Assembly (NCBI GenBank): GCA_964446585.1
Contig: CAYUPI010000073.1
Coordinates: 1 to 25,374, forward strand
Origin: CAYUPI01 sp964446585
GTDB lineage: Bacteria; Verrucomicrobiota; Verrucomicrobiia; Limisphaerales; UBA8199
Direction of reading: 5' to 3'
DNA length: 25,374 bases
Part shown: piece after piece, positions 7,514 through 17,570 of the stretch
Layout: every line of letters begins with the position of its first letter
Position numbering within the stretch: position 1 is the stretch's first letter
The notes under the pieces: model-generated
The model's input: only the letters and a program-made list of their open reading frames with translations
Database searches by the model: none
What the model was told of the DNA's origin: nothing
Translations under genes and position numbers: made by a program

Positions 7514-10500
7514 ATGCCCAGAGCTAAACAGGATCGCCAAGCAATGCCACTAGCCCATCGACAACCCCAGCTCGCCGTGCCCAACTCGCCACCCAGTTCA
7601 GGCATCAGGGATAACTGCCGGCGAGGACTGGTCGCCGATTTCCTCCGACACACTATCCAAGATGGTTCCAAGCTTTCGATCGTCTCCGCATATTTCACCA
7701 TCTACGCTTACGACGCCCTGAAAGAGTACCTCGACCGAATTGAGCACCTGGACTTCCTGTTTGGTGAACCGTCGTATGTAAATCGTCTCGACCCCGCCAA
7801 AACCCAGACCAAACACTTCCTCATAACGGAATCGGGACTGCATCTGGCCAACGCCCTCCAACAAAAGCGCGTCGCCCGAGAATGTGCAGAATGGATCCAG
7901 AGAAAAGTTTCCATCAAGACAATTCGGCAATCCAACCTCCTCCACGGAAAGATGTACCACGTCTCCAACAACGGCGTCGAAGAAGCGATCCTCGGAAGCT
8001 CCAATTTTACCGTCCGTGGCCTCGGCTTGAGCGAGGGCGACAACAATATCGAACTCAACCTGGTCGTGGACAGCAATCGCGACCGCCAGGAGCTAAAGCA
8101 GTGGTTCGTCGAACTCTGGAACGATCCCAAACTGGTCCGCGACGTGAAGGCCGACGTGCTCCTGTGGCTTGCACAACTTTACCAGAACCACGCACCCGAA
8201 TTCATCTATTTCAAGACTCTCTTCCACATCTTCGAGAAGTACCTGGGCGACACAGGTAAAACCGACGCCGACATTGGGCGAACGACGCTGTTTGACACGC
8301 AGGTATGGCAAGCCCTTTTCGAATTTCAAAAGGACGGTGTTAAGGGTGCCATCAACAAGATTCTCGCACACAATGGCTGCGTTTTGGCTGACAGCGTCGG
8401 CCTCGGCAAAACGTTCGAAGCCCTCGCGGTCATCAAATACTTCGAGCTCCGGAACGAACGCGTCCTCGTGCTGTGCCCCAAAAAGCTCCGCGACAATTGG
8501 AGCGTCTATCGCTCTAACAGCCTTCTCAACCGCTTTCAGGATGACAGGTTCCGCTACGACGTCCTTTGCCACACAGACCTCAGCCGCCAGCGCGGTCAGT
8601 CGGGCGGCATCGATTTGGCCACCCTCAACTGGGGCAACTACGACCTCATTGTCATCGATGAATCGCACAACTTCCGAAACAACGCCCCAGGCAGGCGCGA
8701 CGAGGAAGGGAACGTCATCAAAAGCCGTTACCAGCGTCTGATGGACGAGATCATCAACAAAGGCGTGAGGACCAAGGTCCTCCTCCTCTCGGCTACGCCC
8801 GTAAACAACAACCTCCGCGACCTACGTAACCAGATCTACTTCATCACGGGCAACGACGATCAGGCTTTCGAAAAGAGCCTGGGCGTCCCCAGCCTCCAGG
8901 AAACGTTGCGGCAAGCACAACAGCACTTCACCAACTGGGCGAAGCATCCCTCGGAGAAACGCAAGACCAGCGATCTCCTAGGACGCCTCGGCTCCGACTT
9001 TTTCAAACTCCTGGATCAACTGAGCATCGCCCGCTCACGCAAGCACGTCCAAAAGTATTACAAGGACACCATCGCCAAACTCGGTGGTTTCCCGGAGCGT
9101 ATGAAACCAATTTCTGTCTCGTCAGAAACCGACTCGCACGGCGTCTTCCTCTCCTACGACAAGCTGAGCGAGGAGATCGACGGCTACCAGCTCTCCCTGT
9201 TCAACCCCTGGAAGTACGTCGAGCTACAATTTCGACCCCTCTATCAAACGCCGGAGCACGACCCATTCACGCAAGCGGATCGCGAAAAATTCCTCATCGG
9301 AATGATGAAGGTAAACTTCCTCAAACGCCTCGAAAGCTCCGTAAAAGCGTTCGAGATTACGATGGAGCGGACAATCCAGAAGATCGAGGACCTCGAGAAC
9401 AAGATCAAAGCCTTCCAAGCACAGGACAAGAAGGCCGCCGCCAGTGGAGAATTCGAACTGGACATCCCCGAGAGCGAAGGCGACGACGAACTGGAGGACC
9501 CTCAACAGGTCGGTGGCAAGCGCAAATACAAACTAGCGCACCTCCGCCTCGACGGCGAAAAAGGATGGCTCAAAGATTTGAAACGCGACAAAGATCAGCT
9601 TCGCATTCTCTATCGCGCCGCCCAGGACGTCACGCCGCCTTCCGACGCCAAACTCCGCGAACTCAAATCATTGATCCAGGCCAAGGCGACCAAGCCCACT
9701 ACAAACAAGCTCGGTGAACCCAACCGCAAGGTCCTCGTTTTCACCGCCTTTGCCGACACCGCCAACTACTTGTACCAAAACCTGGAATCCTGGGCGCACA
9801 AAACCGTGCACATCCACATCGCGCTCGTCACCGGCGGCGGCGGCAATCAAACCACGCTCGGCAAAACCGACTATCCCGACATCCTCACTAACTTCTCACC
9901 GCGGTCCAAAGAACGCGCTAAAATCCCTGGCATGCCCCAGGAGGGAGAGATAGACCTCCTCATCGCCACCGACTGCATCTCCGAAGGCCAAAACCTCCAG
10001 GACTGCGACTACCTCATCAACTACGACATCCACTGGAACCCCGTCCGGATCATCCAGCGATTCGGTCGAATTGATCGCATCGGCAGCGCGAACCACACGG
10101 TGCAACTCGTCAATTTCTGGCCCACGGACGATCTCAACAAGTACATCAACCTAAAGAACCGCGTCGAAGCCCGAATGGCGCTCGTGGACGTAGCCGCCAC
10201 CCTAGAAGAAAACCTCCTCAAGCGCGACGACATCGAAGACCTGATCCACGAGAACCTACGCTATCGCGACCGGCAACTCCTCCGCATGAAAGCGGAGATC
10301 CTCGACATCGAAGATCTCAACGACAACGTTTCCTTAACCGATTTCACCCTAGACGATTTTCGGATGGACCTGCTCAGATACCTCGAAGCAAACCGCGAGG
10401 CACTGGAGGCCGCCCCGCCAGGACTCTACACTGTCGTGCCCCCCCACCCGCAGTTCAGGTCCATTCAACCCGGTGTGATCTTCTGCCTGAAGCAGCTCAA

Positions 10501-10945
10501 TTCTGGCGAGGACGACGTAGCTCCCGCCTCCCCTGCACCAGACTCAAAAGACGCCAAGGGCGAAGGTACGGCTTCAGCCACTTCTACGGTAAACCCGCTC
10601 CAACCCTACTTCCTGGTCTATGTCCTAGCGGACGGAAACGTCCGCTTCGGATTCGCACAGCCAAAACAACTCCTCGAGATCTATCGCCTCGTCTGCCTCG
10701 AAAAGGCCACGCCCTTCGAAACGCTTTGCGCACTGTTTGACCAGGAAACTGCTAACGGCAGCAACATGGCCCACTACAACGCTCTCCTCGAGAAAGCCGT
10801 CGCCTCCATCGTGGCCACCTTCCGAAAGCGCTTAGCAGGTGGCCTGCAGTCCGGTCGCGACTTCGTGATTCCGAACCAGCACGAGCAGGCCACCAATTCC
10901 ACCCAGTTCGAACTCGTCACGTGGCTCGTCATCAAGGCGCAATGA
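7514..10945 (+). CDS. PLD-nuclease/SNF2-type helicase fusion (Hma-like helicase component)
   Basis: A 1143-residue fusion. Residues 35-200 are a phospholipase D-like domain with H144-G-K146 and ILGSSNFTVRGL, the bacterial PLD nuclease signature. Residues 280-460 form helicase lobe 1: ADSVGLGKT (Walker A, K299), DESH (382-385) and SATPVNNN (from 426). Residues 720-900 form lobe 2: VLVFTAFADTA, IATDCISEGQNLQ and QRFGRIDRIG (848-857). A charged, probably coiled-coil insert lies near residues 610-700. This SF2/SNF2 plan resembles defence helicases that move on DNA and carry a nuclease. Start ATG 7514 has no ribosome site; ATG 7544 with AGGAT upstream is a fair alternative. The stop overlaps the methyltransferase start (ATGA, 10942-10945), so the two are translationally coupled. 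Catalytic residues all look intact. Confidence 0.9.
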   Translation: MPRAKQDRQAMPLAHRQPQLAVPNSPPSSGIRDNCRRGLVADFLRHTIQDGSKLSIVSAYFTIYAYDALKEYLDRIEHLDFLFGEPSYVNRLDPAKTQTKHFLITESGLHLANALQQKRVARECAEWIQRKVSIKTIRQSNLLHGKMYHVSNNGVEEAILGSSNFTVRGLGLSEGDNNIELNLVVDSNRDRQELKQWFVELWNDPKLVRDVKADVLLWLAQLYQNHAPEFIYFKTLFHIFEKYLGDTGKTDADIGRTTLFDTQVWQALFEFQKDGVKGAINKILAHNGCVLADSVGLGKTFEALAVIKYFELRNERVLVLCPKKLRDNWSVYRSNSLLNRFQDDRFRYDVLCHTDLSRQRGQSGGIDLATLNWGNYDLIVIDESHNFRNNAPGRRDEEGNVIKSRYQRLMDEIINKGVRTKVLLLSATPVNNNLRDLRNQIYFITGNDDQAFEKSLGVPSLQETLRQAQQHFTNWAKHPSEKRKTSDLLGRLGSDFFKLLDQLSIARSRKHVQKYYKDTIAKLGGFPERMKPISVSSETDSHGVFLSYDKLSEEIDGYQLSLFNPWKYVELQFRPLYQTPEHDPFTQADREKFLIGMMKVNFLKRLESSVKAFEITMERTIQKIEDLENKIKAFQAQDKKAAASGEFELDIPESEGDDELEDPQQVGGKRKYKLAHLRLDGEKGWLKDLKRDKDQLRILYRAAQDVTPPSDAKLRELKSLIQAKATKPTTNKLGEPNRKVLVFTAFADTANYLYQNLESWAHKTVHIHIALVTGGGGNQTTLGKTDYPDILTNFSPRSKERAKIPGMPQEGEIDLLIATDCISEGQNLQDCDYLINYDIHWNPVRIIQRFGRIDRIGSANHTVQLVNFWPTDDLNKYINLKNRVEARMALVDVAATLEENLLKRDDIEDLIHENLRYRDRQLLRMKAEILDIEDLNDNVSLTDFTLDDFRMDLLRYLEANREALEAAPPGLYTVVPPHPQFRSIQPGVIFCLKQLNSGEDDVAPASPAPDSKDAKGEGTASATSTVNPLQPYFLVYVLADGNVRFGFAQPKQLLEIYRLVCLEKATPFETLCALFDQETANGSNMAHYNALLEKAVASIVATFRKRLAGGLQSGRDFVIPNQHEQATNSTQFELVTWLVIKAQ

Positions 10946-13900
10946 ACGGCCAAGACCTCCGACACCGTATCGACGTTGCTCTCTCCGGTTTTACGCGCCT
11001 TCCGCTGCCCGACGCCGCCAGCGACCTGTTCGCTTCCCTCGGCTACCAAACCCAGCGTCGACTTGTCTTTCCATCGCTCCTTGCATGTCTCAACGAGTTC
11101 GATCAGGACGGTAGAGCCGCCAAATGCTTCGCGGATACCGCCGTCGCTACCCGCCCAGAGCCCGTTCTCGTCCAACAGCTTACGAGCGATGAAATCTCCG
11201 GCAACTCCGCGGGCCAACTCATACTGGGAAGATCCAGCGAGGCGGACACGCGCGACAGCATCAAGCGCAACTTCGACTCCTATCTTTTCATCGCCGTCCC
11301 ACTTGCCGAGCGCTCCTTTACCCGCACCGAACTCGCGGACGCCGCCCGAGCCTTGAACTCCCTCTTTTCGCAGCCGGTACTCGTCCTCTTCCGCCACGGT
11401 ACGCGCATCTCGCTCGCCATCACCTATCGTCGCACCAGCAAGCGTGACCAGTCCCGGGATGTCATCGAACGCAAGGTCACGTTCATTAAGGACATCGCTT
11501 GCGCCCAACCCCACCCCGGCCACCTCTCAATCCTTGAGGACTTCTCCGTAGCCGCCCTCAGCAAGGCCCGCCAGCGCGAGATTCGCAGCTTCGCCGACCT
11601 CGACGACGCCTGGCGCGAATCCCTATCCGCCCAACTGCTCAATCGCCAGTTCTACGACGAGGTCGCGAACTGGTACTTCTGGGCGCGCGACCAGTGGAAG
11701 GCAAGCCAGCTCAAGCTCCCTCCCGACGCCGAAACCGAAGCCGATGCCTCGCTCTTCCTCATCCGCCTGCTCACGCGGCTTATCTTCTGTTGGTTCCTGC
11801 GCGAGAAGACCAACCCAGACACCGGCCAGGGCCTCATCCCGGAAGAGCTTTTCGATCTCCGCCGTATCCCCGACTTGCTTCGCGACTCCTCACCCACCGT
11901 CGGCACCTACTACACCGCCATTCTGCAAAATCTCTTCTTCGCCACGCTCAACACCGAGATGGATGCGCCCGACACGAAAGCCAACCGCCGCTTTCTCGAA
12001 GCCCGCGACGGCCAGCGCAGCGACGAGCACATGGTCCACCAGCTTTGGCGGCACGCGGAGCAACTCAAGGACCCCGCCGTCTTCGAGACCCTCTTCCGCC
12101 GCATTCCATTCCTCAACGGCGGCTTGTTTGAGTGCCTCGATGAACGTGTCCAGCAGGGAAGATCGCCCTACACGAAGGAAGTTCGCCTCGACGGTTTTTC
12201 TTCCGATCCAAGAAAGCAACCCAGGCTCCCCAACCGCCTCTTCTTCGGTAAGACCTACGAAGAAACCTACCCCGCAAACCTCGCCGAGGCCTACGGCGAC
12301 TCCGCTCGTTCCCACGAGAACGTCCGCCCCCTGCTGGAGATCTTCCGCCGCTACAAATTCACACTCACCGAAAATACCCCGATCGAAGAAGAAGTCGCTC
12401 TTGATCCCGAGCTGCTCGGCCACGTCTTCGAGAACCTGCTCGCGGCCTACAACCCCGAAACCGGCACCGTCGCCCGCAAAGCCACCGGCTCATTCTACAC
12501 GCCTCGCGTCGTCGTGGATTGGATGGTGGACGAAGCCCTCCTGGTCCACCTCGACTCCGCCCTGAGGTCCGTCATCCGCAACCCCAAATCCGACTTCGAG
12601 CCCCGCATCCGCGACCTCCTCTCCTGGGATGGCCCTCAGCACGGCTTTTCCGAGCGCGAAGTCGAAGTCCTCATTGACGCCATCCATTCCCTCAAGGCTC
12701 TCGATCCGGCCTGCGGCTCAGGCGCCTTCCCAATGGGCCTGCTGCAAAAGCTCGTCCTCATCCTCCGGAAACTCGACCCCGGCAACCAACGCTGGAAGGC
12801 CCGCCAGATAGCCGCCGCCGACGCCATCGAAAGCGCCACCGCCCGAGGCGAGGCCCTCAAAGCCATCGAGCACGCCTTTACCCGTGACAACGACGACTAC
12901 GGCCGCAAGCTCTACCTCATCGAGAACTGCCTTTACGGCGTCGACATCCAGCCCGTCGCCGTCCAAATCGCCAAACTCCGCTTTTTCATCGCCCTCGTTG
13001 TGGACCAAAAAATCGCCCCGCGCGAGGAGAACTACGGAATTCTGGCCCTCCCAAACCTCGAAACCAAGATCGTCGCCGCCAACACACTCATGGGCCTCAA
13101 ACGCGGCCAGCTCCTCCTCGGTTCTGATCGCGTGCGCGCGCTCGAGCGACAGCTTCAACAGGTCCGCCACGACTACTTCACCGCCCGCCGTTACCAGGAC
13201 AAAAAGGCCCTCCGCGCCAGAGACCGCGAGCTCTGCGCCGAACTGGCCACCGCCCTCGCGGAAAGCGGGGAATGCACCACCTACGACGCCAAACGCCTCG
13301 CCGAATGGAACCCCTACAACACCAACAAGCCCGCGCCCTTCTTCGACCCCGGCTGGATGTTCGGCCTGGCGGCCGGACGCCGCCGCGACGCCGCTTCAGC
13401 CCGTACCACCTTGCGGGGCAATCTGGGTCTCATCAACCAGGTACCCGGCCAGATGGAAATCGGCGCGCCATCCAATGACGGCGCCAACGCCGGCTTTGAT
13501 ATGCTTACCGGCAACCCACCCTACGTCCGACAGGAGGAACTCAAGAACCAAACGGCTCAGGATAGCAACGGCGAAGAACGCCCTCTCAAGGACATCCTCA
13601 AGGGCCAATACGAATGCTTTACCGGCACCGCGGACCTCTACGTCTATTTCGTTGAGCGCTCATTCCAACTGCTCCGCGTGGGCGGTGTCCTGAGCTTCAT
13701 CACGAGCAACAAGTACTTCCGCGCTGCCTACGGCGAGCGTCTCCGCACCTACCTGCTTTTCGCAACCCACCCGCGCGTTGTGCTCGACTTCGGCGACAGC
13801 CCGGTGTTCACCGCCGTCGCCTACCCGTGCATCCTCGTCGCGCAAAAGGTGCGCCACGTAGGTAGGGGCGAGCTGCCTAGGCCGGAGGAGTTCAAACTGG

Positions 13901-15141
13901 CCGACCGCATTAAACAGCATCTCCTCTCGCCCGACCGCAAATTCCGCGTGATGACCTGGACGCCCGGACCACCCATCCGCGATTTCCCTGCCATCTTTGA
14001 CGAAGACTCCTTCCCACTCGCACAGCGCGAACTAAAGCCGACCGGTTGGCAGCTCGAAAGCCCCGCCGGCATCCGGTTGCTTGAACGCATCAGTGCAGCA
14101 GGCAAGCCGCTTCGCGAGTACGCGGGTGAGCGGGTCTATCGTGGCCTCACAACAGGCCTGAACGCAGCATTTGTTGTGAACCGATCTATCCGCGACCGTC
14201 TGATCAAGGAGCACAAGTCTTCCGCCGAACTCCTCAGGCCCTACCTGAGAGGCAAGGACGTTGAACGTTGGGTTCCACAACACGACGGCCAATTCCTGAT
14301 TAAGATTCCGTCTTCCGAGAATTGCTCACATCCCTGGTCGGGAAAGAGCAAAGCAGAGGCAGAGCGTATATTTGCTAAGATGTACCCGGCGATTCAAAAT
14401 TTTCACGAGCAGTTCCGCAAGGCGCTAGTCGACCGGTATGACCAAGGCCACTACTTCTGGGAATTGCGCGCTTGCGCATACTGGCAACAGTTCGAGAGCG
14501 TCAAGCTGATTTCCACCAAAGTTTCAATTCGGCCAACATTCGCGCTGGAGACGACGGGCTGCTACCTCGGGAACACCGCTTACTTTTTGCCCGTTCAATC
14601 CAGTGCCCTCTACCTAGCAGCCCTTCTAAACTCCAGCCTATCTCTTGGTTATGCCAAGAGGGTCTTTGTCGAGAAACAAGGCGGCTGGTACGAAGTTCAA
14701 CCCGATGGTCTGGAATCCTTCCCCATTCCACCCGCCACTGCCGACCAGCAGCGATGCTGCGAGCGACTGGCGGAGGCCCTCATCTGGTTGAACTCTCCCG
14801 CAGTGCTGAAGAAGTCTGGTGGCAGCGCGCCAAACACCCTGATGGCGGCCTACTTCGAGCAGTGGCTCAACGGCCTGGTCTATGAGCTGTTCTTCACCGG
14901 TGAACTCCACGCTCGCCAGCTCCGCCTCTTCGACGAAACCGCGAAACTAGCGCTCCCGGCGCTCGACAAACTCTCCGAGGCCCAGAAGCTGCTAGGGCTC
15001 AAAGAACTCTTCGAGCAAGCTTACGATAGCAACGCCACCATCCGCTCCATGCTCTATTCGCTCCGCTCCCTGGAGGTCGTGCGGATCATCGAGCAGCAGT
15101 CAGAGGAATCAGCCAAGGCATCAACACCAGGAGCGGAATGA
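10942..15141 (+). CDS. Large Eco57I/PglX-like N6-adenine DNA methyltransferase
   Basis: A 1399-residue protein; ATG 10942 overlaps the helicase stop by 4 bp (a GTG at 10921 is less likely). Residues 1-500 form a helical N-terminal region typical of type IIG and BREX PglX-like enzymes. The methyltransferase core has ATGSFYTP from residue 514, motif I DPACGSGAF (588-596, S-adenosylmethionine binding) and motif IV NPPY (858-861), which defines N6-adenine chemistry. The C-terminal third, about 1000-1399 (RVYRGLTTGLNAAFVV, ELLRPYLRGKDVERW), resembles the target-recognition part of Eco57I-type enzymes. I see no clear PD-(D/E)XK nuclease site, so cleavage may come from the helicase partner's PLD domain. 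It probably marks host DNA as self. The stop overlaps the next gene start by ATGA (15138-15141). Reading frames nested inside in other frames are shadows. Confidence 0.92.
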   Translation: MNGQDLRHRIDVALSGFTRLPLPDAASDLFASLGYQTQRRLVFPSLLACLNEFDQDGRAAKCFADTAVATRPEPVLVQQLTSDEISGNSAGQLILGRSSEADTRDSIKRNFDSYLFIAVPLAERSFTRTELADAARALNSLFSQPVLVLFRHGTRISLAITYRRTSKRDQSRDVIERKVTFIKDIACAQPHPGHLSILEDFSVAALSKARQREIRSFADLDDAWRESLSAQLLNRQFYDEVANWYFWARDQWKASQLKLPPDAETEADASLFLIRLLTRLIFCWFLREKTNPDTGQGLIPEELFDLRRIPDLLRDSSPTVGTYYTAILQNLFFATLNTEMDAPDTKANRRFLEARDGQRSDEHMVHQLWRHAEQLKDPAVFETLFRRIPFLNGGLFECLDERVQQGRSPYTKEVRLDGFSSDPRKQPRLPNRLFFGKTYEETYPANLAEAYGDSARSHENVRPLLEIFRRYKFTLTENTPIEEEVALDPELLGHVFENLLAAYNPETGTVARKATGSFYTPRVVVDWMVDEALLVHLDSALRSVIRNPKSDFEPRIRDLLSWDGPQHGFSEREVEVLIDAIHSLKALDPACGSGAFPMGLLQKLVLILRKLDPGNQRWKARQIAAADAIESATARGEALKAIEHAFTRDNDDYGRKLYLIENCLYGVDIQPVAVQIAKLRFFIALVVDQKIAPREENYGILALPNLETKIVAANTLMGLKRGQLLLGSDRVRALERQLQQVRHDYFTARRYQDKKALRARDRELCAELATALAESGECTTYDAKRLAEWNPYNTNKPAPFFDPGWMFGLAAGRRRDAASARTTLRGNLGLINQVPGQMEIGAPSNDGANAGFDMLTGNPPYVRQEELKNQTAQDSNGEERPLKDILKGQYECFTGTADLYVYFVERSFQLLRVGGVLSFITSNKYFRAAYGERLRTYLLFATHPRVVLDFGDSPVFTAVAYPCILVAQKVRHVGRGELPRPEEFKLADRIKQHLLSPDRKFRVMTWTPGPPIRDFPAIFDEDSFPLAQRELKPTGWQLESPAGIRLLERISAAGKPLREYAGERVYRGLTTGLNAAFVVNRSIRDRLIKEHKSSAELLRPYLRGKDVERWVPQHDGQFLIKIPSSENCSHPWSGKSKAEAERIFAKMYPAIQNFHEQFRKALVDRYDQGHYFWELRACAYWQQFESVKLISTKVSIRPTFALETTGCYLGNTAYFLPVQSSALYLAALLNSSLSLGYAKRVFVEKQGGWYEVQPDGLESFPIPPATADQQRCCERLAEALIWLNSPAVLKKSGGSAPNTLMAAYFEQWLNGLVYELFFTGELHARQLRLFDETAKLALPALDKLSEAQKLLGLKELFEQAYDSNATIRSMLYSLRSLEVVRIIEQQSEESAKASTPGAE

Positions 15142-17261
15142 CCTCAGCGATCAACATCAATGCCGCCCCCACGCCACTGATGTTTACGCCACCCCCCGCG
15201 CCAGCACCGCCCCCGCCACCAGTCAGAATTTCTCGCATCACCATCAGCGACTTCCGTGGGTTCCCACCTGGTGCCCCCTACGCCTTCCAACTTGAAAACG
15301 GCAGGAATTTGCTTCTCCACGGCGAGAACGGCGCGGGCAAGACTTCTGTCTTCCAGGCCCTCCGACTGCTTCTAAGCCCCAGCAAACCACCCAAGGGGTT
15401 TACGGCATTCCAGCACATCTTCGCCCAACGTGACGCCACAACCGCGGGCGTCGTTGCGATTGACCTAACCGCCGGCACGCCGAGCGACTACCGCTGGGAC
15501 GCGGGCAACCCCCACCCATCCGAAGACAAGAACGACGCCTCCTTTCTCGAACTCGCTCGCCGGGCCACCTTCCTCGACTACAAGGCACTCCTTCAGACTA
15601 GCTTTCTCCACGAGCAACAAGACCACATTAACGTGTTCCACCTGCTCGTCGGAACCCTCCTCCGCCACGCCGAGTTCCCGGACGGACGCACCGTTGGAGA
15701 GGCTTGGCAAAGCGTTTGGTCCTATTATGGGACCGGTCGCCGCAGAAGGGACAAAAGAGACACCCGAAGACGGCACATCAACGGGCTTGCCAAAGCCTTT
15801 CGCGACCAGTTGAACGACCTCCTAAACGCGGACAGAGTTGGGGTACTGGCCAAGACGAACAAGCTGCTAGAAACGCTCTCCGGGGCCCTTTCTCCCCCAC
15901 CTCACCATCCTGCCACCGGCAATAACGCGCTTGCAATCTCCCTCGAAGTCGGCACCCCCACGCTTAGCACCGCAGACATGCGGAGGACCCTCCCGCCACA
16001 TGCCTTCGTAGGCGAGGACGTGAAATTGCGCGCCACTTTCGGCGGCAAGCCCATTGATCACCCAGCAATCTTCTTCAACGAAGCCCGCCTCACAGCCATC
16101 GCCCTGGCCCTCTACCTCGGCGCCGCCCTCGCCACCATCCCGAAGGCCTCCTCGCGTAACGTCTGCCCCTTGCTGGTCCTCGACGATGCCCTGATTGGGC
16201 TCGACCTCGCACACCGCCTGCCCCTTCTCGACATCCTCAACGGAGACGACTTCAAAGGCTGGCAGATCCTCCTCATGACCTACGACGCCAACTGGTTCGA
16301 TATGGCTAGCGACCACCTGCCCCAGGCGTCATGGACCAAGCTTCGCCTCTATGCGAAGGCACACGAAGCCGGCTGGGAGGTGCCCGTCCTGGAATCAGAC
16401 GCTCCTTACCTCGACCGCGCTTGGAGTCACCTTCAGGTAGGCGACTTCAAAGCTGCCGGTGTTTACCTCCGCACCTCTTGGGAGAACGTAATGCGAGCTT
16501 TCTGCGAGACACACCAGCAGCTCAAGGTCCCGCTGAAGCGCCAAATGCACGAATACAAGGCGGAAGACCTCTGGCCACTGGTGAAGAGCTTCGAGTTTAA
16601 GCCACAACATCGGCTCGTTGATCCCGCTCTCGCAGAAGAGATCGAGATCTGCCGCCGTTACATCCTCAATCCCCTCTGCCACAACGACCCCACCCGCCCC
16701 ACGCGCGAGGAGGCTCGCCGCGCTCATGGCGCAGTCTCGCGTCTGAAGGTCCTCCTGGAGCAGCAAACATCCTGGATGAAGCGTCTCGACTCGGAATTGC
16801 GCTCCGCCACGGTCCACATCATCGGGGACAACGAGAAGCTGCGGGAAAGAGCCCTGAAGGGACTGGCGCTGCCCGACGACCTCGCCCTCAACTGCGCCTG
16901 CAAACTCCTTACCGTCCAACCCCCGCCGTTGCCAGAAATCGCGGCCCTCCTCCGCAGTTCATTCGACCGCGCCCTTTGGGCATTCGCCGACCGAAAGGCC
17001 TTCACCTTTACGATGAAGTGCAACGACATCCTGACAACGCAACAAGTCTGGCAGCTCGCCGCTAATGGCGCCGGCGGTCTCAAGACAACCCAAGCCGCTT
17101 TCGTCACCGGAATCGAAGCCCACCGCGCCCTCATGATCGAGGATTCACCCTCGCGCGATGTCCTCTCCGCCAAGACCCCTGCGGACCTGCAACAGATCAG
17201 CGCCCTCCTCTGCGGCGGCACACCCCAGGCCAAACCCAAACCGGTTATGGATGGCTGGTAG
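15138..17261 (+). CDS. RecF/SMC-like ATPase (ATPase component of the helicase-methylase-ATPase operon)
   Basis: 707 residues, starting at the ATGA overlap with the methyltransferase. A Pro-rich lead (residues 11-29) precedes ISRITISDFRGF and Walker A GENGAGKTS (62-70), the N-terminal pattern of RecF/SMC/AAA_15 ATPases. Walker B is LLVLDDALIGLD (D349-D350). There is no long coiled coil between them, unlike SMC or Rad50. Residues 430-560 form a helical region including SWENVMRAFCE and ICRRYILNPLCHNDPTRP (H515-N516-D517), reminiscent of C-terminal domains of RloC-like ATPases, though this is a loose comparison. Residues 560-707 are unassigned. In such operons the ATPase is thought to sense or load the helicase/nuclease. 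Active-site residues look intact. It is followed after 36 bp by a truncated gene. Confidence 0.88.
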   Translation: MTSAININAAPTPLMFTPPPAPAPPPPPVRISRITISDFRGFPPGAPYAFQLENGRNLLLHGENGAGKTSVFQALRLLLSPSKPPKGFTAFQHIFAQRDATTAGVVAIDLTAGTPSDYRWDAGNPHPSEDKNDASFLELARRATFLDYKALLQTSFLHEQQDHINVFHLLVGTLLRHAEFPDGRTVGEAWQSVWSYYGTGRRRRDKRDTRRRHINGLAKAFRDQLNDLLNADRVGVLAKTNKLLETLSGALSPPPHHPATGNNALAISLEVGTPTLSTADMRRTLPPHAFVGEDVKLRATFGGKPIDHPAIFFNEARLTAIALALYLGAALATIPKASSRNVCPLLVLDDALIGLDLAHRLPLLDILNGDDFKGWQILLMTYDANWFDMASDHLPQASWTKLRLYAKAHEAGWEVPVLESDAPYLDRAWSHLQVGDFKAAGVYLRTSWENVMRAFCETHQQLKVPLKRQMHEYKAEDLWPLVKSFEFKPQHRLVDPALAEEIEICRRYILNPLCHNDPTRPTREEARRAHGAVSRLKVLLEQQTSWMKRLDSELRSATVHIIGDNEKLRERALKGLALPDDLALNCACKLLTVQPPPLPEIAALLRSSFDRALWAFADRKAFTFTMKCNDILTTQQVWQLAANGAGGLKTTQAAFVTGIEAHRALMIEDSPSRDVLSAKTPADLQQISALLCGGTPQAKPKPVMDGW

Positions 17262-17297
17262 TTCTCTCACGCTGCCGCTCACAAAGAATCGCAATAT

Positions 17298-17495
17298 ATG
17301 CTCTGGACATCCGACAAACAATACGCCAACGACCCTTTCGAGGAGGAAGCACAACTCGAAGCCGGCATCGCCCAGGTCTCGAAACATCTCTTCGGCCCGA
17401 ACCGCATCTATCTCGACGTCAAAAAACTCATCGCCGCCAAAGGTAAAACTAAGAACATCCCTGACGGCTATGGACGAGGCTCTCTGAGTGCGTGA
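17298..17495 (+). pseudogene. N-terminal stump of a nuclease-like fourth operon gene
   Basis: Only 65 codons remain. The peptide begins MLWTSDKQYANDPFEEEAQLEAGI and continues with a YLDVKKLIAAKGKTKNIPDGY segment, which I recognise as the start of a larger, unnamed family where IPDGY is normally followed by a LIDLSG-like strand and a VENEL-type motif. Here the frame changes after IPDGY to GRGSLSA and stops. No continuation in the other frames is visible in the 75 bp before the next gene, so the rest appears deleted rather than frameshifted. Position directly after the ATPase suggests it was a fourth component. Family recognition is from memory and is moderate. Confidence 0.55.
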
Positions 17496-17570
17496 GAAAG
17501 AAACGACTGACCCGCCCTTTAACCATCCAGCCCGACCGAATCCACCCCAGCCGAAAGAAAGGAAAACCAT

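Noticed and set aside
12884..13693. Serine/proline-rich 269-codon frame within the methyltransferase gene
   Set aside because: Shadow frame inside a gene with clear SAM-binding and NPPY motifs.
7514..15141. Class 1 DISARM (DrmD plus DrmMI)
   Set aside because: The helicase and methyltransferase fit loosely, but there are no genes resembling DrmA, DrmB (DUF1998) or a separate DrmC; a RecF-like ATPase follows instead.
10942..15141. BREX system (PglX)
   Set aside because: The methyltransferase is PglX-like, but no PglZ, BrxB or BrxC partner is in the window.
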